DNA from: Phytoseiulus persimilis
Lineage: Eukaryota; Arthropoda; Arachnida; Mesostigmata; Phytoseiidae
Direction of reading: 5' to 3'
Assembly: GCA_037576195.1 (NCBI GenBank)
Contig: CM075103.1
Coordinates: 27,860,723 to 27,924,722 of the forward strand
Length of the DNA: 64,000 nucleotides
Part shown: positions 25,896 to 38,100 of the stretch, one piece after another
How positions within the stretch are numbered: position 1 is the first letter of the stretch
Layout of the letters: every line of letters starts with the position of its first letter
Translations under genes and position numbers: made by a program
Notes under the pieces: model-generated
What the model was told of the DNA's origin: nothing
The model's input: the letters and a program-made list of their open reading frames with translations, nothing else
The model's database searches: none

Positions 25896-26495
25896 AGATA
25901 CTTTCCGCCCGAACAATCACCGAATGGCTCGTGGAAATCTTCAGAAACATGAGCGTGGAGCAGCGAGCGTGCGTAATGACGGACAGAGATTTGAGACGAT
26001 TCGGAATTCCTGAATCGAAGACCAGATTTCGTCAGCTTTCTAACGCGACAAAGTCCGGATTACACATTCGTTCGTTTTGGCGCTGGGATCTCGCAGGGAT
26101 AGGTAAGCGATCCACGCGGCCCCGTGTGCATTCCGTCTTCGCGCTCGCTTGAGGCCTAAGCGTAGCGATGAGGAAGTCCGAACCGATGAGAGGATCTCAA
26201 ACATCTACGAGAGAAAGGAACGCTGAGCACATCAAACCTAGCTCAAAAACCAGACATCGTCGAAACGATAGATCCGGTCATTTCTATGACCATGCGGTCT
26301 TTCGCGGTGTCCGTGATTTGTATCCAAAGTATATCTCGACTCCTCATTGTGGCTCGTTTGTGGATGATTGCTCTTGAACTGAGCTCTCTCTCTCTCCACC
26401 CAGGCGTTCAACTTGATTCAGGAGAGATGGGGAGTACCCCGCCACAAGAGAAATGCCATGACCGCTTGGCAGAGCCGAGGTTTGGCGATCACTGA
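25896..26495 (+). CDS. Possible SAM-like domain fragment, two exons
   Basis: A frame open from about 25896 to 26102 encodes EWLVEIF then MTDRDLRRFGIPES, which resembles the LTxxDLxxLGI core and a preceding WL helix of SAM domains. A good donor (GTAAGC at 26103) and a pyrimidine-CAG acceptor ending at 26403 join in phase 1 to an exon ending in a stop at 26495 (tail AEPRFGDH). No start codon or complete domain is visible, so this may be a gene fragment, an unrecognised gene's 3' end, or chance. Confidence 0.3.
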
Positions 26496-27960
26496 GGGGC
26501 TTCTGTCGATCGAATCAAGCCATGGAACTTGGTTCCTCTGGCGAAAGACATTGAGTGGTCAACGCTCGTTCGGGAGCTATTCGAAGGAGGCTAGAAAAGG
26601 CTCCATGAATCGTGCAACCGAAATCGTTATATTGTCTTGACTTGTATCATTCGGGGCAATGGGAAACTCACGGCACTGCCGGGAAGGAAGTTCCAAGAAG
26701 AAACGGGGTTCTACGTGCGAGTTCGTGGGCCAAACTCGACATTAGACTCGACGAGCTTCAATGTTCCATATTGCGAAGATCTCAGATCGAGGAATTGCGC
26801 AGCGAGTTGTTTCCACCCCCATGGTGTTTCCGCAGAAGTGAGCCCTCCTTCTTGAAGACCGTTAAGGGTTTGGAGCCGGGAATTCTTCGAGATTAGGGGT
26901 CGATTTAATCGGAGAACTCGCGTGGACGTACGCGAGAACACGATTTAGTGGTCGCGAGAGGAATGATGAAACGCGGACTCGGTGGCTCACCGAGAGATGG
27001 GCCCAATTGCGAGACTCCGTTTTTCTATCGACAGCCAGATCTCTCCCAAGACACCAGCGAGGTGAAGGCGTCTTAGAACCATAACTCCAAGCCATGTTTT
27101 TCGGAGCACGAAGTCTGCTCTCGGCGCCGGAGATGCGGCTTCGGCCGACATTCTTGACGTTAGAGCACCGCAGATTCGGTTCCGGGAACTCCGACGGTCC
27201 GACTGGTAACCTTCGGGGTCTGAGTTCTCGAGCTCAGAGTGATTGATCAAACCCGAGCTCTGTGCGTTCAGCCACGAACCCTGATGAGTCAGAGCGCTGG
27301 CCTCGAAGCTAGGGCGAATCTCATTCGCGGACTGGTATTCGCATGTCGGTAGACATGAGTTTCCGGAGTCCGGGATCCGGCGCGGACCGACCGGTCCGGA
27401 ATCTGAATTTTCGGACCGGCTGACCCGCATCGGACCAGCCCGTCCGATAAATGATTTTCTGGGCTGGCCAGTGCGATAGATAGCCTGCTGAGGAATTCCA
27501 CACCTTTGGACTGGCCAGTCCGATAGATCATAGGGTGGCACTATTTCTCCCCAACCATGGAGGGCAGAAGCTGTTTCAGCTGAGTATGAATCTGGATGGT
27601 CTCCCTCTCTGTCTGGTTCCAGCTGGAACCTCCCCAGCCGTCCAGGGAGCCTTTCCCTGGGAAGCAACCCGCTGCATACCGTCATCGACGGATATCAGAC
27701 TTGAGAATTGGCGGAGTTCATTGATTTCACTGATCCCCTGACGAGCATAAGATTCGAATCGGCCAAAACTCCGTTCCGCGAGCGTGGTGCTACGAGCTCG
27801 GGGTCTGGGAGCCAGGGTTCGTGCAGACGGAGCGATGACTACAGCGAAACATGGAGTCAGAGAGATCACCAGCGGCTGCATCGCCGCTCGCTTCAACTGA
27901 AACCTCCGCTCGAAACTGCTTGAGCCCACCCGAGGAAATCGCCAGTTTGGCCGACTTAGT
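26496..27960. other. Intergenic, includes a minisatellite-like patch
   Basis: Several weak ORFs lie on both strands, none recognised. Between about 27405 and 27535 the phrase GGACTGGCCAGTCCGATAGAT recurs in variants (ACCAGCCCGTCCGATAAAT, CTGGCCAGTGCGATAGAT, CTGGCCAGTCCGATAGAT), making an imperfect tandem repeat with internal palindromes. Confidence 0.45.
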
Positions 27961-28971
27961 ATGCCCGAACGACGAAGTCAGGAAGAACTACAACTCAACA
28001 GCTTCCAGAAGGCTCGTGGTATTCTACGAATATTCTGCTGGCCGCCATGTCCCACTTGTATCATAAGCAAGCTGGCGTTTCACCCCCCAGAACCGTCGTA
28101 CAAAACTGTCCCGATCTCCAGCGAAACGTCAGGCAGCCCAGGCGAGTCGGGATGGCGTATGATCCTGCTCCGAGACGGCTGTGCCGAGAGGGAAGCTGAT
28201 GTAACGCTGACGTTCGTCCACATCAGGCGCTGTTTGTGCAGCAAGAGGCGTATCGCGGTTATGCTCTTGAGTCTCCCACAGCCGTCTGAGTTCATCATCC
28301 TGCACAGCCATGTCAACGGCGCAGACCTCGGCGGGCTCTATGATTACCTCGTCTACGTTCGAGAGAAACTGAGTTGCGAAATCGTGTCGTACGATTACTG
28401 CGGGTACGGCGCCAGCAGCGGTTCTGCAACAGAGTCGAACGTGCTCAAGGCGGGCGTCGCGGTCGTTCAGTACATCACCGGCGTACTAAAGAAACCGCTC
28501 CACAAAGTCATTCTATACGGCCAGAGCATCGGCTCCGTCCCAACGGCCTATTTGGCGTCGAAATACGAAGTTGCCGGGGTCGTATTCCATTCCGGGCTGT
28601 ATTCCGGCCTGCGAGTTCTGCTGCCGAACAAGCGGAAGAAATCTCTGTGCTCTTGCGTAGACCCCTTCCGGAACGTGGATCTCATGTCAGAAATACGCTC
28701 GCCGGTTTTGTTCATCCACGGCACAGAGGATCTGGTTATCCCCTTCTCGCACGCCCGCGATATGTACCGGATGTGCAAAACCGCCGTGAAACCGCTCTGG
28801 ATCAATGGCGGTGGTCACACCGGGCTCGAGCTGGAGAGGGCGTTCATCAGGAGGCTTCGCAAGTTCCTCAAGTTCCTCAAGGAACGGGGTGATCAGCTCG
28901 AGAACGATGAGGCCGAGAAAGGCCGCCCGAAATCACCGGCGATCTTGGCAACCCCGCCGAAGGTCAGTTAG
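27961..28971 (+). CDS. ABHD17-family alpha/beta hydrolase (protein depalmitoylase), intronless
   Basis: A single 336-codon ORF. The N-terminus carries the ABHD17 cysteine cluster FCWPPCPTCIISKLAF followed by HPPEPSY; in known members these cysteines are palmitoylated and anchor the enzyme to membranes, where it removes palmitate from Ras and PSD-95. The hydrolase core is clear: YDYCGYGASSG, nucleophile Ser189 in GQSIGS, Asp257 in HGTEDLVIPF, His286 in GGGHTG. Two features are unusual. No intron is seen, and the usual SHGNAVDLG loop reads SHVNGADLG, changing the glycine of the oxyanion-side HGN. The sequence is also diverged between the N-terminal cluster and that loop. A diverged retrocopy that kept an open frame is likely. 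There is an extended lysine/glutamate-rich C-terminus. Confidence 0.9.
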   Translation: MPERRSQEELQLNSFQKARGILRIFCWPPCPTCIISKLAFHPPEPSYKTVPISSETSGSPGESGWRMILLRDGCAEREADVTLTFVHIRRCLCSKRRIAVMLLSLPQPSEFIILHSHVNGADLGGLYDYLVYVREKLSCEIVSYDYCGYGASSGSATESNVLKAGVAVVQYITGVLKKPLHKVILYGQSIGSVPTAYLASKYEVAGVVFHSGLYSGLRVLLPNKRKKSLCSCVDPFRNVDLMSEIRSPVLFIHGTEDLVIPFSHARDMYRMCKTAVKPLWINGGGHTGLELERAFIRRLRKFLKFLKERGDQLENDEAEKGRPKSPAILATPPKVS

Positions 28972-28974
28972 GGC

Positions 28975-30557
28975 TGTTAAATTCGTTTGAAAGTTGTGAA
29001 TCATGCAATAGGGGTGGAATATTTTTTGGAAGCAGCCATGTACGATGGTTGTGCTCAGTGGAAACTCTGTTCATCTCTGGGAGCTAGTGACCGCAATAAA
29101 AGCTCTTATGACAGAGCCGACTCAAGATTGATTCTTCGGCGGATGAGAACTCGTCGCTCTTCTCCCGAAGTCATGCCAGGGATCTCCCATCCATCGGCGA
29201 AAATAGGATCATGCAGCTTGCGCGTGCGGGGATATCGCAAGGAGGCGGAGGACATCCAAAAACAGACTGCCGCTGGCCGTATTTGCCATCTCCGTTGAAG
29301 GAGCGATATCCTTCAGCCGGAGAACGAGTCAAACTGGAGAGCAAGATCACTGAAACGACCTGAGGAAACTGATTCCTTCATTTGGCTCAGAGTACTTGGA
29401 GCTCGGATGCGGAGGAAAATATGGCCAGGTTTGATGGACTTCAACTGTCGCGAGCTTACGAGGTCGTTCGAGGGGATATTCGCGTCCTGATTCGGAACAA
29501 CACTTCATCGTTGATGAAGGAAGACCCAACTCCCTGACTCCTCGAAGAGCTCGTGACATGAAGTCTCACCTCTTAATGATCTATATCCATGACGTGATTG
29601 ATCCAGTTCGGAAGGCCCGTGACACAGCTACATATTTGCGGATGCGATATTTAGAATTTTAGATCAGATATTCGATATTTAGAATTTAGATATTTACTGC
29701 CGCATTTAGAAACAAAGATTCTCTCCCGGGTGGGGGGGGGGGGGTGGGGTACAGAGCATAGTGGGTTTGTCAAGTTCCACATTTGCTGCACGCCCTTGAC
29801 GTACGATGGAACGAGAGAATACATTCTAATTTTCGTGGGAAGTTATCTCTCGAATCGCGAGTCTTCACTTTCTGTGTCTAGGAAGGACTCTGGACCCACG
29901 GCCAGAATGGGTTCAGACTCATCGTGTTTCCCGAAGAGGAAGTGATGGCTTTCAACCGCTTACTCGAGCGGCATTCTTGAACTCTGGGATGATTAACTGT
30001 TTTTTGTCGAAAGCAGTGGGATTTGAGCGCATCCCTCGTGAACGTTTCCTTTCAGCATGACATCATTCTGGATGTCAGACCCAGAAACCGGGAATGGAGT
30101 GATGCTGAAGACGAGTCCGATTCACTGCTTCGGAAAGACGTTGGAGCTCGTAGTTGCGCGAAAATCTCTCGCTCGAGTCAACCAGAGAACGAACTGGGCA
30201 GGACCCATCCAAATGAGCTTCAGTTCTCGGAAGAGAGCTGTCCGAGATTGATCACAACAAACTCAAATTCGCCGCGGGACGGTTTCCCTCGGAACTCTTT
30301 CCCCGGAGGGATCAGCTGCGTTGGGTGCGATTCGAGAAACTTGCCGGAAACGCGAGATACGCAGGCGAGCTACGCTCAAAAGTGCGAGATACGGTTGTAC
30401 GAGTTTCCAGCTCGAGTTCAAGAGACATCCCTGATCGTTGATTGCGGAAACGCCAGTGAGTTTTGAGGGACTCCACTCAGCCCGAGATTCCACTCTGTTC
30501 TCCTCTGCGCGGCCACCCAGGAATCCGCGCTCGATCTCGCATTTGAAATGAGCTACG
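28975..30557. other. Intergenic, AT-rich patch and G-run
   Basis: No gene recognised. Around 29646-29696 the phrase GATATTTAGAATTT is repeated. A run of 13 G occupies 29732-29744. ORFs at 30023-30466 look like chance. Confidence 0.4.
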
Positions 30558-31283
30558 ATGTCAAAGCGTCGAGCACGGAGATTGCTCATCAATACCAAGC
30601 TGAAGTATTTCCGGAGAGCAATCGGGGTGGAGGAGGTCTTGGGTTACAATCTGATCTCAATATTGGAGGAGCTGGAATCGATGGAACGGGCTATCCTCGA
30701 TAATGAGGACTTTGACGGTCTCATCGCGCAGTGCTGCATGATACTCCACTTTTTCAAACGTGAACGCCCACACGAGGTGCCGATACCAGACCTCGAAGAT
30801 GAATCCTCCTGGATTTTCGCCTACTGCGATCCCATGCTTGATCTTGCGTCATTGCGCGCCCGACTCCACTTCGTCCGCCCAACGTACAGGCTGGGCAACG
30901 TTCGGGAGTCGATTGATTTCAGCCTGATAGAAGCTATCGAGAGATGCTTCGAAGAACCGAGTGGCAAACCGAGTGGCAAACCGAAGTTGCACGGCTCGCT
31001 GCTCATCCTTAGAGAAGCTGGCTCGTTTTGTAACCATGCCGCATTCAAGTACTTGGATAAAGCGCTCACGGACGAAGCCAACGGTCTACCCAAAGCGGCC
31101 TCCAATTTGTTCCTTAGTTACGTGTCCGACGTCACTTATACCTTAACAAGCGATGAAGACGGGGTGGATTACATCACCATGAGAGACGCCAAAATTTTCT
31201 TGGCCATGGTCTCCAGACCGCAGCATCTCGTTTCTGTCTGGAGACTCATGGACCAACTGATAACGCGTAAATGGCCTTGGTGA
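30558..31283 (+). CDS. Hypothetical protein, 241 residues
   Basis: A single ORF with protein-like composition: a basic N-terminus (SKRRARRLL), then mostly amphipathic helical sequence rich in Glu, Leu and Ile. No signal peptide, membrane segment or recognised domain is seen. An internal duplication of four codons gives SGKPSGKP near residues 137-144. I do not recognise the family. The start codon is the first ATG of the frame; an upstream exon is possible. It may be a lineage-specific gene or a fragment of a larger one. Confidence 0.45.
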   Translation: MSKRRARRLLINTKLKYFRRAIGVEEVLGYNLISILEELESMERAILDNEDFDGLIAQCCMILHFFKRERPHEVPIPDLEDESSWIFAYCDPMLDLASLRARLHFVRPTYRLGNVRESIDFSLIEAIERCFEEPSGKPSGKPKLHGSLLILREAGSFCNHAAFKYLDKALTDEANGLPKAASNLFLSYVSDVTYTLTSDEDGVDYITMRDAKIFLAMVSRPQHLVSVWRLMDQLITRKWPW

Positions 31284-34200
31284 TTGGGAATCGAGAGGTT
31301 GGAACAGCGACCCTTCCCGACGGCGATCAGCAGGTTCCTCGCTCATGTATGTGATCCAGATACTTTGAAACAGTTGGCCAAGTACCGGTGAAGTGAAGGT
31401 GAAGAATTTCGAGGGGCGACGGAGACGGAGAAGTCGTCCTTGCAGCCTCGATACTTCCGTCACTGGGAGGGACGGCGAGATTATGAAAGCTCCCCGTCTC
31501 CAATGTCTCGCGGCCCGACATCAAAGGTTGCTCGCCTTGAGACATCGGCCGCTCCCCCTGCCAGCTGAGAGCGAATCAGAATCTGCTCAGGGAACTTGTC
31601 TACTGATGGAATCGGGTCTAGAGACATTTTGTGCCACTGGTTGGGCTCATCTACCGCAAACGGGTATCACATCAAACCTCTGTGTCGATGGTATCTCGTT
31701 CCATCTTATTGTACCTACTCATGAAAACTTCGAGCACCGTTCATCGATTCATATTCATCCCATTCAGGCGGATGTTTCTCACGGAGCGCTAAGCAAGCTC
31801 AGCGAAAAATCCCAATTATAAGACGAAACGGAATGAATAATGGAATCAACTCAAATAAGAGAACCAACGCTGTTGATCATCTCCTCACAGCCCCTCATCG
31901 CATTTCGGTCGGAGCGCACATCCGAGACTATCGAGGCAGTTCTGCCGATTCGGACCGCTTGGATTTTCACACGCCTTCGATCAACCGCGCTCTCCCAACC
32001 GATCGCCCTCGGATTGCAAGTTCCGATCCCCGTGCTCCACACACTCTGTTCAGTCGTCTGCTCTTCTGTAGGTCGATGGCGAGTGTGAATCGGTTGCCAT
32101 CGCGGCTTGCCCCATTTGGCTAGCTGAAAATTCCGAGGAGTGTTTTCTGGCTAATATGGGCTCTCTGCATGACACAGGCTGCGATACGAAAGTCGGGGAA
32201 ATTAGGATTCCAGAGCTGACCTGTCAAACCAGGAACGAACGCCGTGGCCAGCCTACGGATGTACGACAACGAAGTCCCTCATTTGTGTAGACCCCGAACT
32301 AGGGAGTATTTTCTCGATATTTCCGTGGGTTCTGATCATCAAATGAAATGTTGAACAGAGTGGTGAGGACCTAGATACGACAGCGACATTCTAAATTCAG
32401 CGCCCATCATCAACCAGCTCCTGCGTTCTTCTCGAGCAAGCTGAGCTCTCCTTTCAGGTAGTTACCCAATGAGTTGACTGCATCGAACCGACGATATTGA
32501 AAGCTGTCGCGCTGAAAGTTTTCTGTTGATCGTTAACCCCGGAGATTTCGACTCACAGTCTGAGAGTAGTCCGCTGGATCTCCAATCAATATCAAGTCCA
32601 CCAGCTCTTGGGATGGAGAATCTTTCCTCGGTCTCCGTGAGGAGTCCCGCATGGATCGATTTGCAGCATGCGCCGGTGCTCCGCCAGAGAACCACGGCGA
32701 TGGCCGCGACCAAGACGGTGCAGACCTTTGTTTAGAGATCAACCTGGAGAGCATCGAGTTGACCTCTCCTTCCAAATTTGAACGCCCGCAGGAGGCCTCA
32801 ACTCCCAATCGGGCGAAAATCCTTAAATCTTCTGACAAAAGCTTTGACGGTTCGACGAGGCATATTCGAGTGGATTTTTCATCGGCGATGCATCGGTTTT
32901 TTGCTTCCGGGTAGGATTGTGGCTCATTACAAAGTCATAGAGATGCTTCCGAATTCTCATCTGAGGCCATCGCTCCTGCAGCTCTTTTCGCCGTGTTTGT
33001 TGAATTTTCGGAGGCGTTGTCAAAAATCATGGAATGCTTGAATGTCATCGCTCTGCAGGAGTCATCACCAAACCCAGGAAGTTCGGTCATCCATCATTCA
33101 ATACATGCCATTCATCCATGTAGGGAGAGGGGTAAATGAATCTCTGACGGCTGAGTTCATCAGTTCTCATAGCAATTATGCATAACTCGACAATCTATGG
33201 GTTCATGTACCCATAGATCCAGGGATTGATGAATAATGAATAATGTCCGAACTCAACAGCTTGAGTATTCACCAAAGAGAGCTCAGGAATTGATAAGTTC
33301 ACACCTCCTATCCATGCTTATAGGCGGATGAGAGGATGAGTGTTTGAAGACTGGATTTCTCTGTCGCCATGGCGATCAGACATAACCCAACGATTAGACA
33401 TCACCCAGCGATCTATCCATCCTCCCACTCAGATATCCATGGATTGATGGATGGTGATCAGTGATTGACGTCTGAACTTCCAGGTTCTACTCATGATCGT
33501 TCCGTCCAAGAACATCGTTATAGATGTACCGAACGATTGGAAAGAACGCATCAACAGCTGACCGAGCGAAATTTCCGACAGAGCTCCGTATGAAGTGAAA
33601 GAGAGCGCATCGCAACATTTTGCGCGTCTTCGTGGTGAGAAACACGCCAAACGGCAGTACAAGGGTCCGGAAGTGAAATCGCCCATCCGAATTCCATCAG
33701 CACAACCGCCGAACTCCCCCGAACTCTTGTTTCCCTTAATAATTTCTGGAAGAGTTGAGCGACTGTTTTCGTATGGTCTGTACCTATTTAGGCCATCCCT
33801 AATCGCTGTGAGGTGCTCCCTCCCACCGGAGCTTGAACTCCCTACCCCTCTACTGCTTCCTTCCTCTTACATCATCGCTGCAATTTCCACTCCTTGGCCT
33901 CGTCAATCGCACAAAGCTCCTCGATGGTGTTTGCTTACAGGTTAATATTCGAGGCTGAGAGAGCCACTGCATCATTCTTCAGCTCTCTGCCTGGCATCGA
34001 GCATGAATCATGCTCGGGAGCAAGACAACGCGTCGCGGTGACCTTGATCCGATGAATCTCCCCTCCATTGAGCGGAGCGTCCCTCCACGAAAGAGAATCT
34101 CGAATCGGTATCGTAGGCGCTGGATACCGATCGGAATGCCCTGCTTCCGAATCCAAGGCGTGGACAATAATGAGCCCTGCCGATTATGCCGCGAAACTTT

Positions 34201-34944
34201 CAATGCGCTTGCTCATGGACTTCCGAGAGCGACTAATCCACGGCAAGCTCTGGACAGACCAATGGACAGACAGACCGAGCCGAGCGAATCCTGCGAGAAT
34301 TGACGTGAATGCAGTGAAAAAACACAGTTTTTTGATGACGGTCCCCGTAAAAACAAGGTCCAATCAGACAGCTCCCAGCTTTTCACTGCACAGTGTGTCG
34401 GGTAACCACTCGCGCTTTTCGGAAATGCCGGAGTTGGACGAATCGATCCATGGCAAATATTGCTTTGTCCCTAAGGCTGATGATAACCTAGTGAAGTCAT
34501 TCTCGGAGTGACTTGGGATGATGTGGCTCCTCACGCGTGGATAGTGCCACCACAACAGACCAAACATTTCCCGAGAACCCCACGAAAAGCTCTCTATCTC
34601 TACAGGCCTGCCTGACACGAAGCCAAAGTTGTTAGACAGCTTCTCGTTCGATCGGCGTCGTGCTACTCATGACAAGCGGCTCGAAATCTCCGATCAATCA
34701 CGTTTATATCACTGAGTTACCGATGATCATGTTTTTCGAACCTGGCTCCCTGATCGCACGATATGGGATTCAGTCCAGTTGTTATCACTGCCGCTTTCTT
34801 CCACATTCTACTCGGAGGTGTCCTGCATCAATTATCGGCGAAAACTGAAGAACCGCACAAAGTTCCAATCTCGTTCCGCAGAACGGCCGCAAAATTTTTG
34901 TGTTTGAAGCTCGCGGTAACATTCTAAATCACTCCGAATTACAG
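31284..34944. other. Intergenic, no gene firmly recognised
   Basis: Contains only short ORFs. A hairpin-forming inverted repeat sits at 33193-33218 and repeated ATCCATGG/GATGGATGG phrases at about 33415-33455. Unidentified 5' exon(s) of the PLCXD gene, including a signal peptide exon, should lie near the right end. Confidence 0.4.
33193..33218. repeat. Perfect inverted repeat (9-bp arms, 8-bp loop)
   Basis: ATCTATGGG and CCCATAGAT flank an 8-bp loop in non-coding DNA, followed by two copies of GAATAATG. No transposon terminal repeats were recognised around it. Confidence 0.7.
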
Positions 34945-37290
34945 ATGTTGAAGGCGAACTGACATTAACAGTCGTGATATCAGCTGGACAAGTGAGAGAT
35001 GCCGAAACGAGAGTTCGCGAATTGGCTGTGTTTCTACGCAATATCGAACCTGCGCAAATCGAGGACGGGGTTCTGGTGATTCGCGAGAATGGTGCGAGCG
35101 GGGTAGAAGATGAAGAGATCCGAATCAAAGATCGCATCGTACAACAGACTCAGCGTTCCGTGAGGCTGTTCACAAATGTGAAATTCGAACAGGTGCTGTA
35201 TGAATCCGATTTCATCTGACGCTCCCTCGGCCGGCCCTGGATTCCCGAATTTGGTTCCTTCGAAGCTATTCCCGCACATAGTTCTCCGAATTCACCCAGC
35301 ATTACCGGTATTCCAGACCAATTGGACCGCATGGGATCACCCGACTGGGAATCTCAGTTATTGTTGCGAGCTTCACGTCAACGGGACCACTGTAGCCAGC
35401 GGCTGTCTGCGGCTCCAGCCTCGTTGGATGGAGACCATGCTCTCTGAAATCGGCGGGTTGCCCCTGTACGACGTAGCTATTCCGGGCACACATCAGAGCG
35501 GAACATACAACGCAGAGCTCGACTACCAAGGTCGCTACAGAGATTGCCAGGAAGAGGACGTCTTTACGCAGCTTCTCTATGGCATTCGTGCACTGGACCT
35601 GAGGCCGGGCGCCGTTGTGGGAAGTGAGTGTCGATGCTTGTCGGGGTTCAGCGGGAGCGTGCGGAACCCTATCGAGGTCTTGCGACTTATTGCGGAAGAA
35701 ATTCGTAACAGAAGAGAAAAATCAGCGCTCGAAACCCTCTCCCTCCCTGCAGAGCAATCTCCGTATCACGGTTATGAATATTGGATCTTTCACGACATGT
35801 TTTCGACACGGAACTTATTGAAGCCGATTCTCGGGGACATCAAATCGTTCTTGGATGCTCATCGTAAGGAAGTTGTCATTGTCGATTTCCACGAGTTCCC
35901 TAGAGGTTTCGACACGAACGCAGCTTATTTGGGACTGGAGGAACTTGTTGAGGAAGTTCTCGGTGAGGCTCAGTCTGGGGTGCAAGTTCCCCCTGTTCCA
36001 GTTTGTTCTCTCAATGTGTGTGTGAACAGGATGGTCAAATAGGTAGGGAATTTCCAACTGTCGAAAGTGGTCGAATTCGGATTGCTCTCCTGCGATCGAT
36101 AGCTGGAGGATGGCGGCTATCATATTATTTCATACGCGTTAGAGGGTTGAGTTTGAAGGGTGGCTCAGAAATGACATCATTGTTCCACTCACCTCGGGAG
36201 ATACGGGGGTGAGCGCATCGAGAACGAGACTTCAACGAGAAATCAGCGATTCTCAGGCTGACGCGATCGCTCGCATTTTTCCAGCTCAAAGTTGTTCTCG
36301 CTCAGCTCAATGGCAAGTGGGTGGGATATTTCTCCGCGTTGTATTCTTCTGACCGTTTCCGGCGAAAAATCTGGAACTAGTAGAGTGAGAGGGAATGATA
36401 TTCGAGCCGCTCTGGTAAACCTCATCCTCTACCAATCGGCGATAATTAGGCAGCGAAAGACGAAAGAAGAAATCTCACTAGCTATCGATCGCAAAGAATG
36501 CATTCCGAATCCCACCATTTGCCACAAATCGTGAGCAGAAGGAGAAAGAGCGGCAAATTCCCGGCCCAACCTGACCACTCTATACATTTGTCGAAAGTGA
36601 GCCTTCTTCGATGCGCCTCGAGGTGAATCGACAATGAAGTCTTCTGATGTTGCAGGAGATCACATCTTTCGCAGGAACGAAACTAATCCGGCGACGGCTT
36701 CTCTTGGGCAAGTGATCGATCTCGGCAAACGAGCGATTCTGACATTTCAAAAGAACGAATATCTACAAGATAAGTTTTTCCCGGGCGTTCAGCATTTATG
36801 GGCGAACACTGACAACATCGCGGTCCTCCGAGTGAGTCCAGACTTTACGCAACAGTGCCAGACTTTATATTTGTCATTTGCTAGACGCGGTTTGAAACAT
36901 TTGCAGTGACCTCGGGGAGATGAGGGACTTTTCGAAGAGGATCAAAAGGAACCGCCAGGTTCCTACTGCAATGAGACGTCGTACAACTAATGAAGTTCTC
37001 GCCCGCAGGAGAAACTGAAGCAAGGGCAAACTTCCCGCTATCCGCATCGGTTCTACAGCTCCATGGCTCAAACTACAGCGCAGGGTGCCTGGTCCGTCAT
37101 TCTCGACCGCTATCGAGGAGGCGTTCGAGGATTGGCGCACAGAGATAATTTCGAGATCTCGTCGTGGTACGCGGAAGACAAAAGGATCAGGGAAAACGCC
37201 AACATCATAGCGATGGACTATTTCGCCAGTTCTGACATCGTGGATGTGTGCCAAGCGATCAACTTGGAGCGTACCGGACGGCCGTCCTGA
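34945..37290 (+). CDS. PI-PLC X-domain-containing protein (PLCXD-like), 5' exon missing
   Basis: Exons inferred: 34945-35192 (enters in phase 1), 35317-35623, 35753-35962, 36656-36831, 37009-37290 (stop). All junctions are in frame; introns are 124, 129, 693 and 177 bp. An N-terminal beta-rich region (GELTLTVVIS) leads to the TNWTAW and SGCLRLQPRWM segment typical of arthropod PLCXD proteins. The X domain follows, with the two expected histidines: IPGTHQSG and YWIFHD. QLLYGIRALDLRPG and EVVIVDFHEFPRGF are also family hallmarks. Lacking a Y domain and calcium-binding modules, these proteins are not classical PLCs; the substrate is uncertain, probably phosphoinositide or a GPI-like lipid at a membrane or outside the cell. 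The phase-1 entry shows that at least one upstream coding exon exists, not identified here. Confidence 0.85.
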
Positions 37291-38100
37291 AGAAGAGGGG
37301 ACTTTTGATGATAAACAGTGTATTTCGGTAGAATAATTGATTCTTCATTGTGTATAGTATGGTCATGGAGAGAGATCCCCGCCCCGATTCCCAGAGCGGG
37401 ACTGCTTCGGAGATTTCCACCCGTGCGTTCCTCGTAAGGAGCGTTGGGATTAGATCAGGCTCCTGCGTTCGCTGACTTCAACAGCGATATTCCTGGAGGC
37501 AATGATGCAGCAAGTATCGAGAACGAAGGTTTTGGGGTGAGGTGGGACCACTTTCCACTCCGGAACTCCACCGAGATGATATTTCCCCCGGGGAGAGACT
37601 GAGCTCCTAGCTCCCTCTCCGTGGGAACAGCTGAATCAAGACACTCGAATGCGGTAATCACGCATAAGCAGGGTAATTGCAGGCTACCTTGTGACAGCCA
37701 AACACGGATATTGTTGCATCAGCCTCGTCTCCGTCCGCGATCTCCCCAGAGTTCGTGCGAGCCTCAGGTAAGTGCAAGCAGACATCGAGGTGCTTACCGC
37801 TGGTGGTCGCCCCTCCACCGCAGTCAGGCGCGAAAAGCTCCATGACTTGAATGATTTCGCTCGAATCAGCGTGGTGTTTTTCCCTAACCCTAGCCCTAAC
37901 CCAAGTCAGCGTTGAATTTGGAGGCTCGTTCCGAGAACTCCACAACAACTCCTCCAGCGGGCTCCTGGTGGGAGGCCTGCGTGACATGTGACCAGTCCCC
38001 ACTTTTCCGGGAACCAAGATCAAGATCCTCGGGTTGTGTGTACAATTTACAGTTTATTGAGGGGCTTGTCTACCAGGCGTCTGGACGCGGAGCAGCCCTT
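37291..38100. other. Intergenic; telomere-like CCCTAA phrase
   Basis: No gene recognised. At 37882-37902 three CCCTAA-like units occur (the middle reads CCCTAG). This is short and imperfect. The right end holds the 3' end of the first glycine-rich gene, with its AATAAA (minus strand) at 38053-38058. Confidence 0.45.

Noticed and set aside
32462..32838. Minus-strand ORFs resembling the end of a LINE endonuclease
   Set aside because: Only loose similarity (a VDLILIGDP phrase) in competing frames; not enough to call an element.
37882..37902. Interstitial telomere-like CCCTAA units
   Set aside because: Only three units, one imperfect, and of vertebrate type rather than the arthropod TTAGG; chance is likely.
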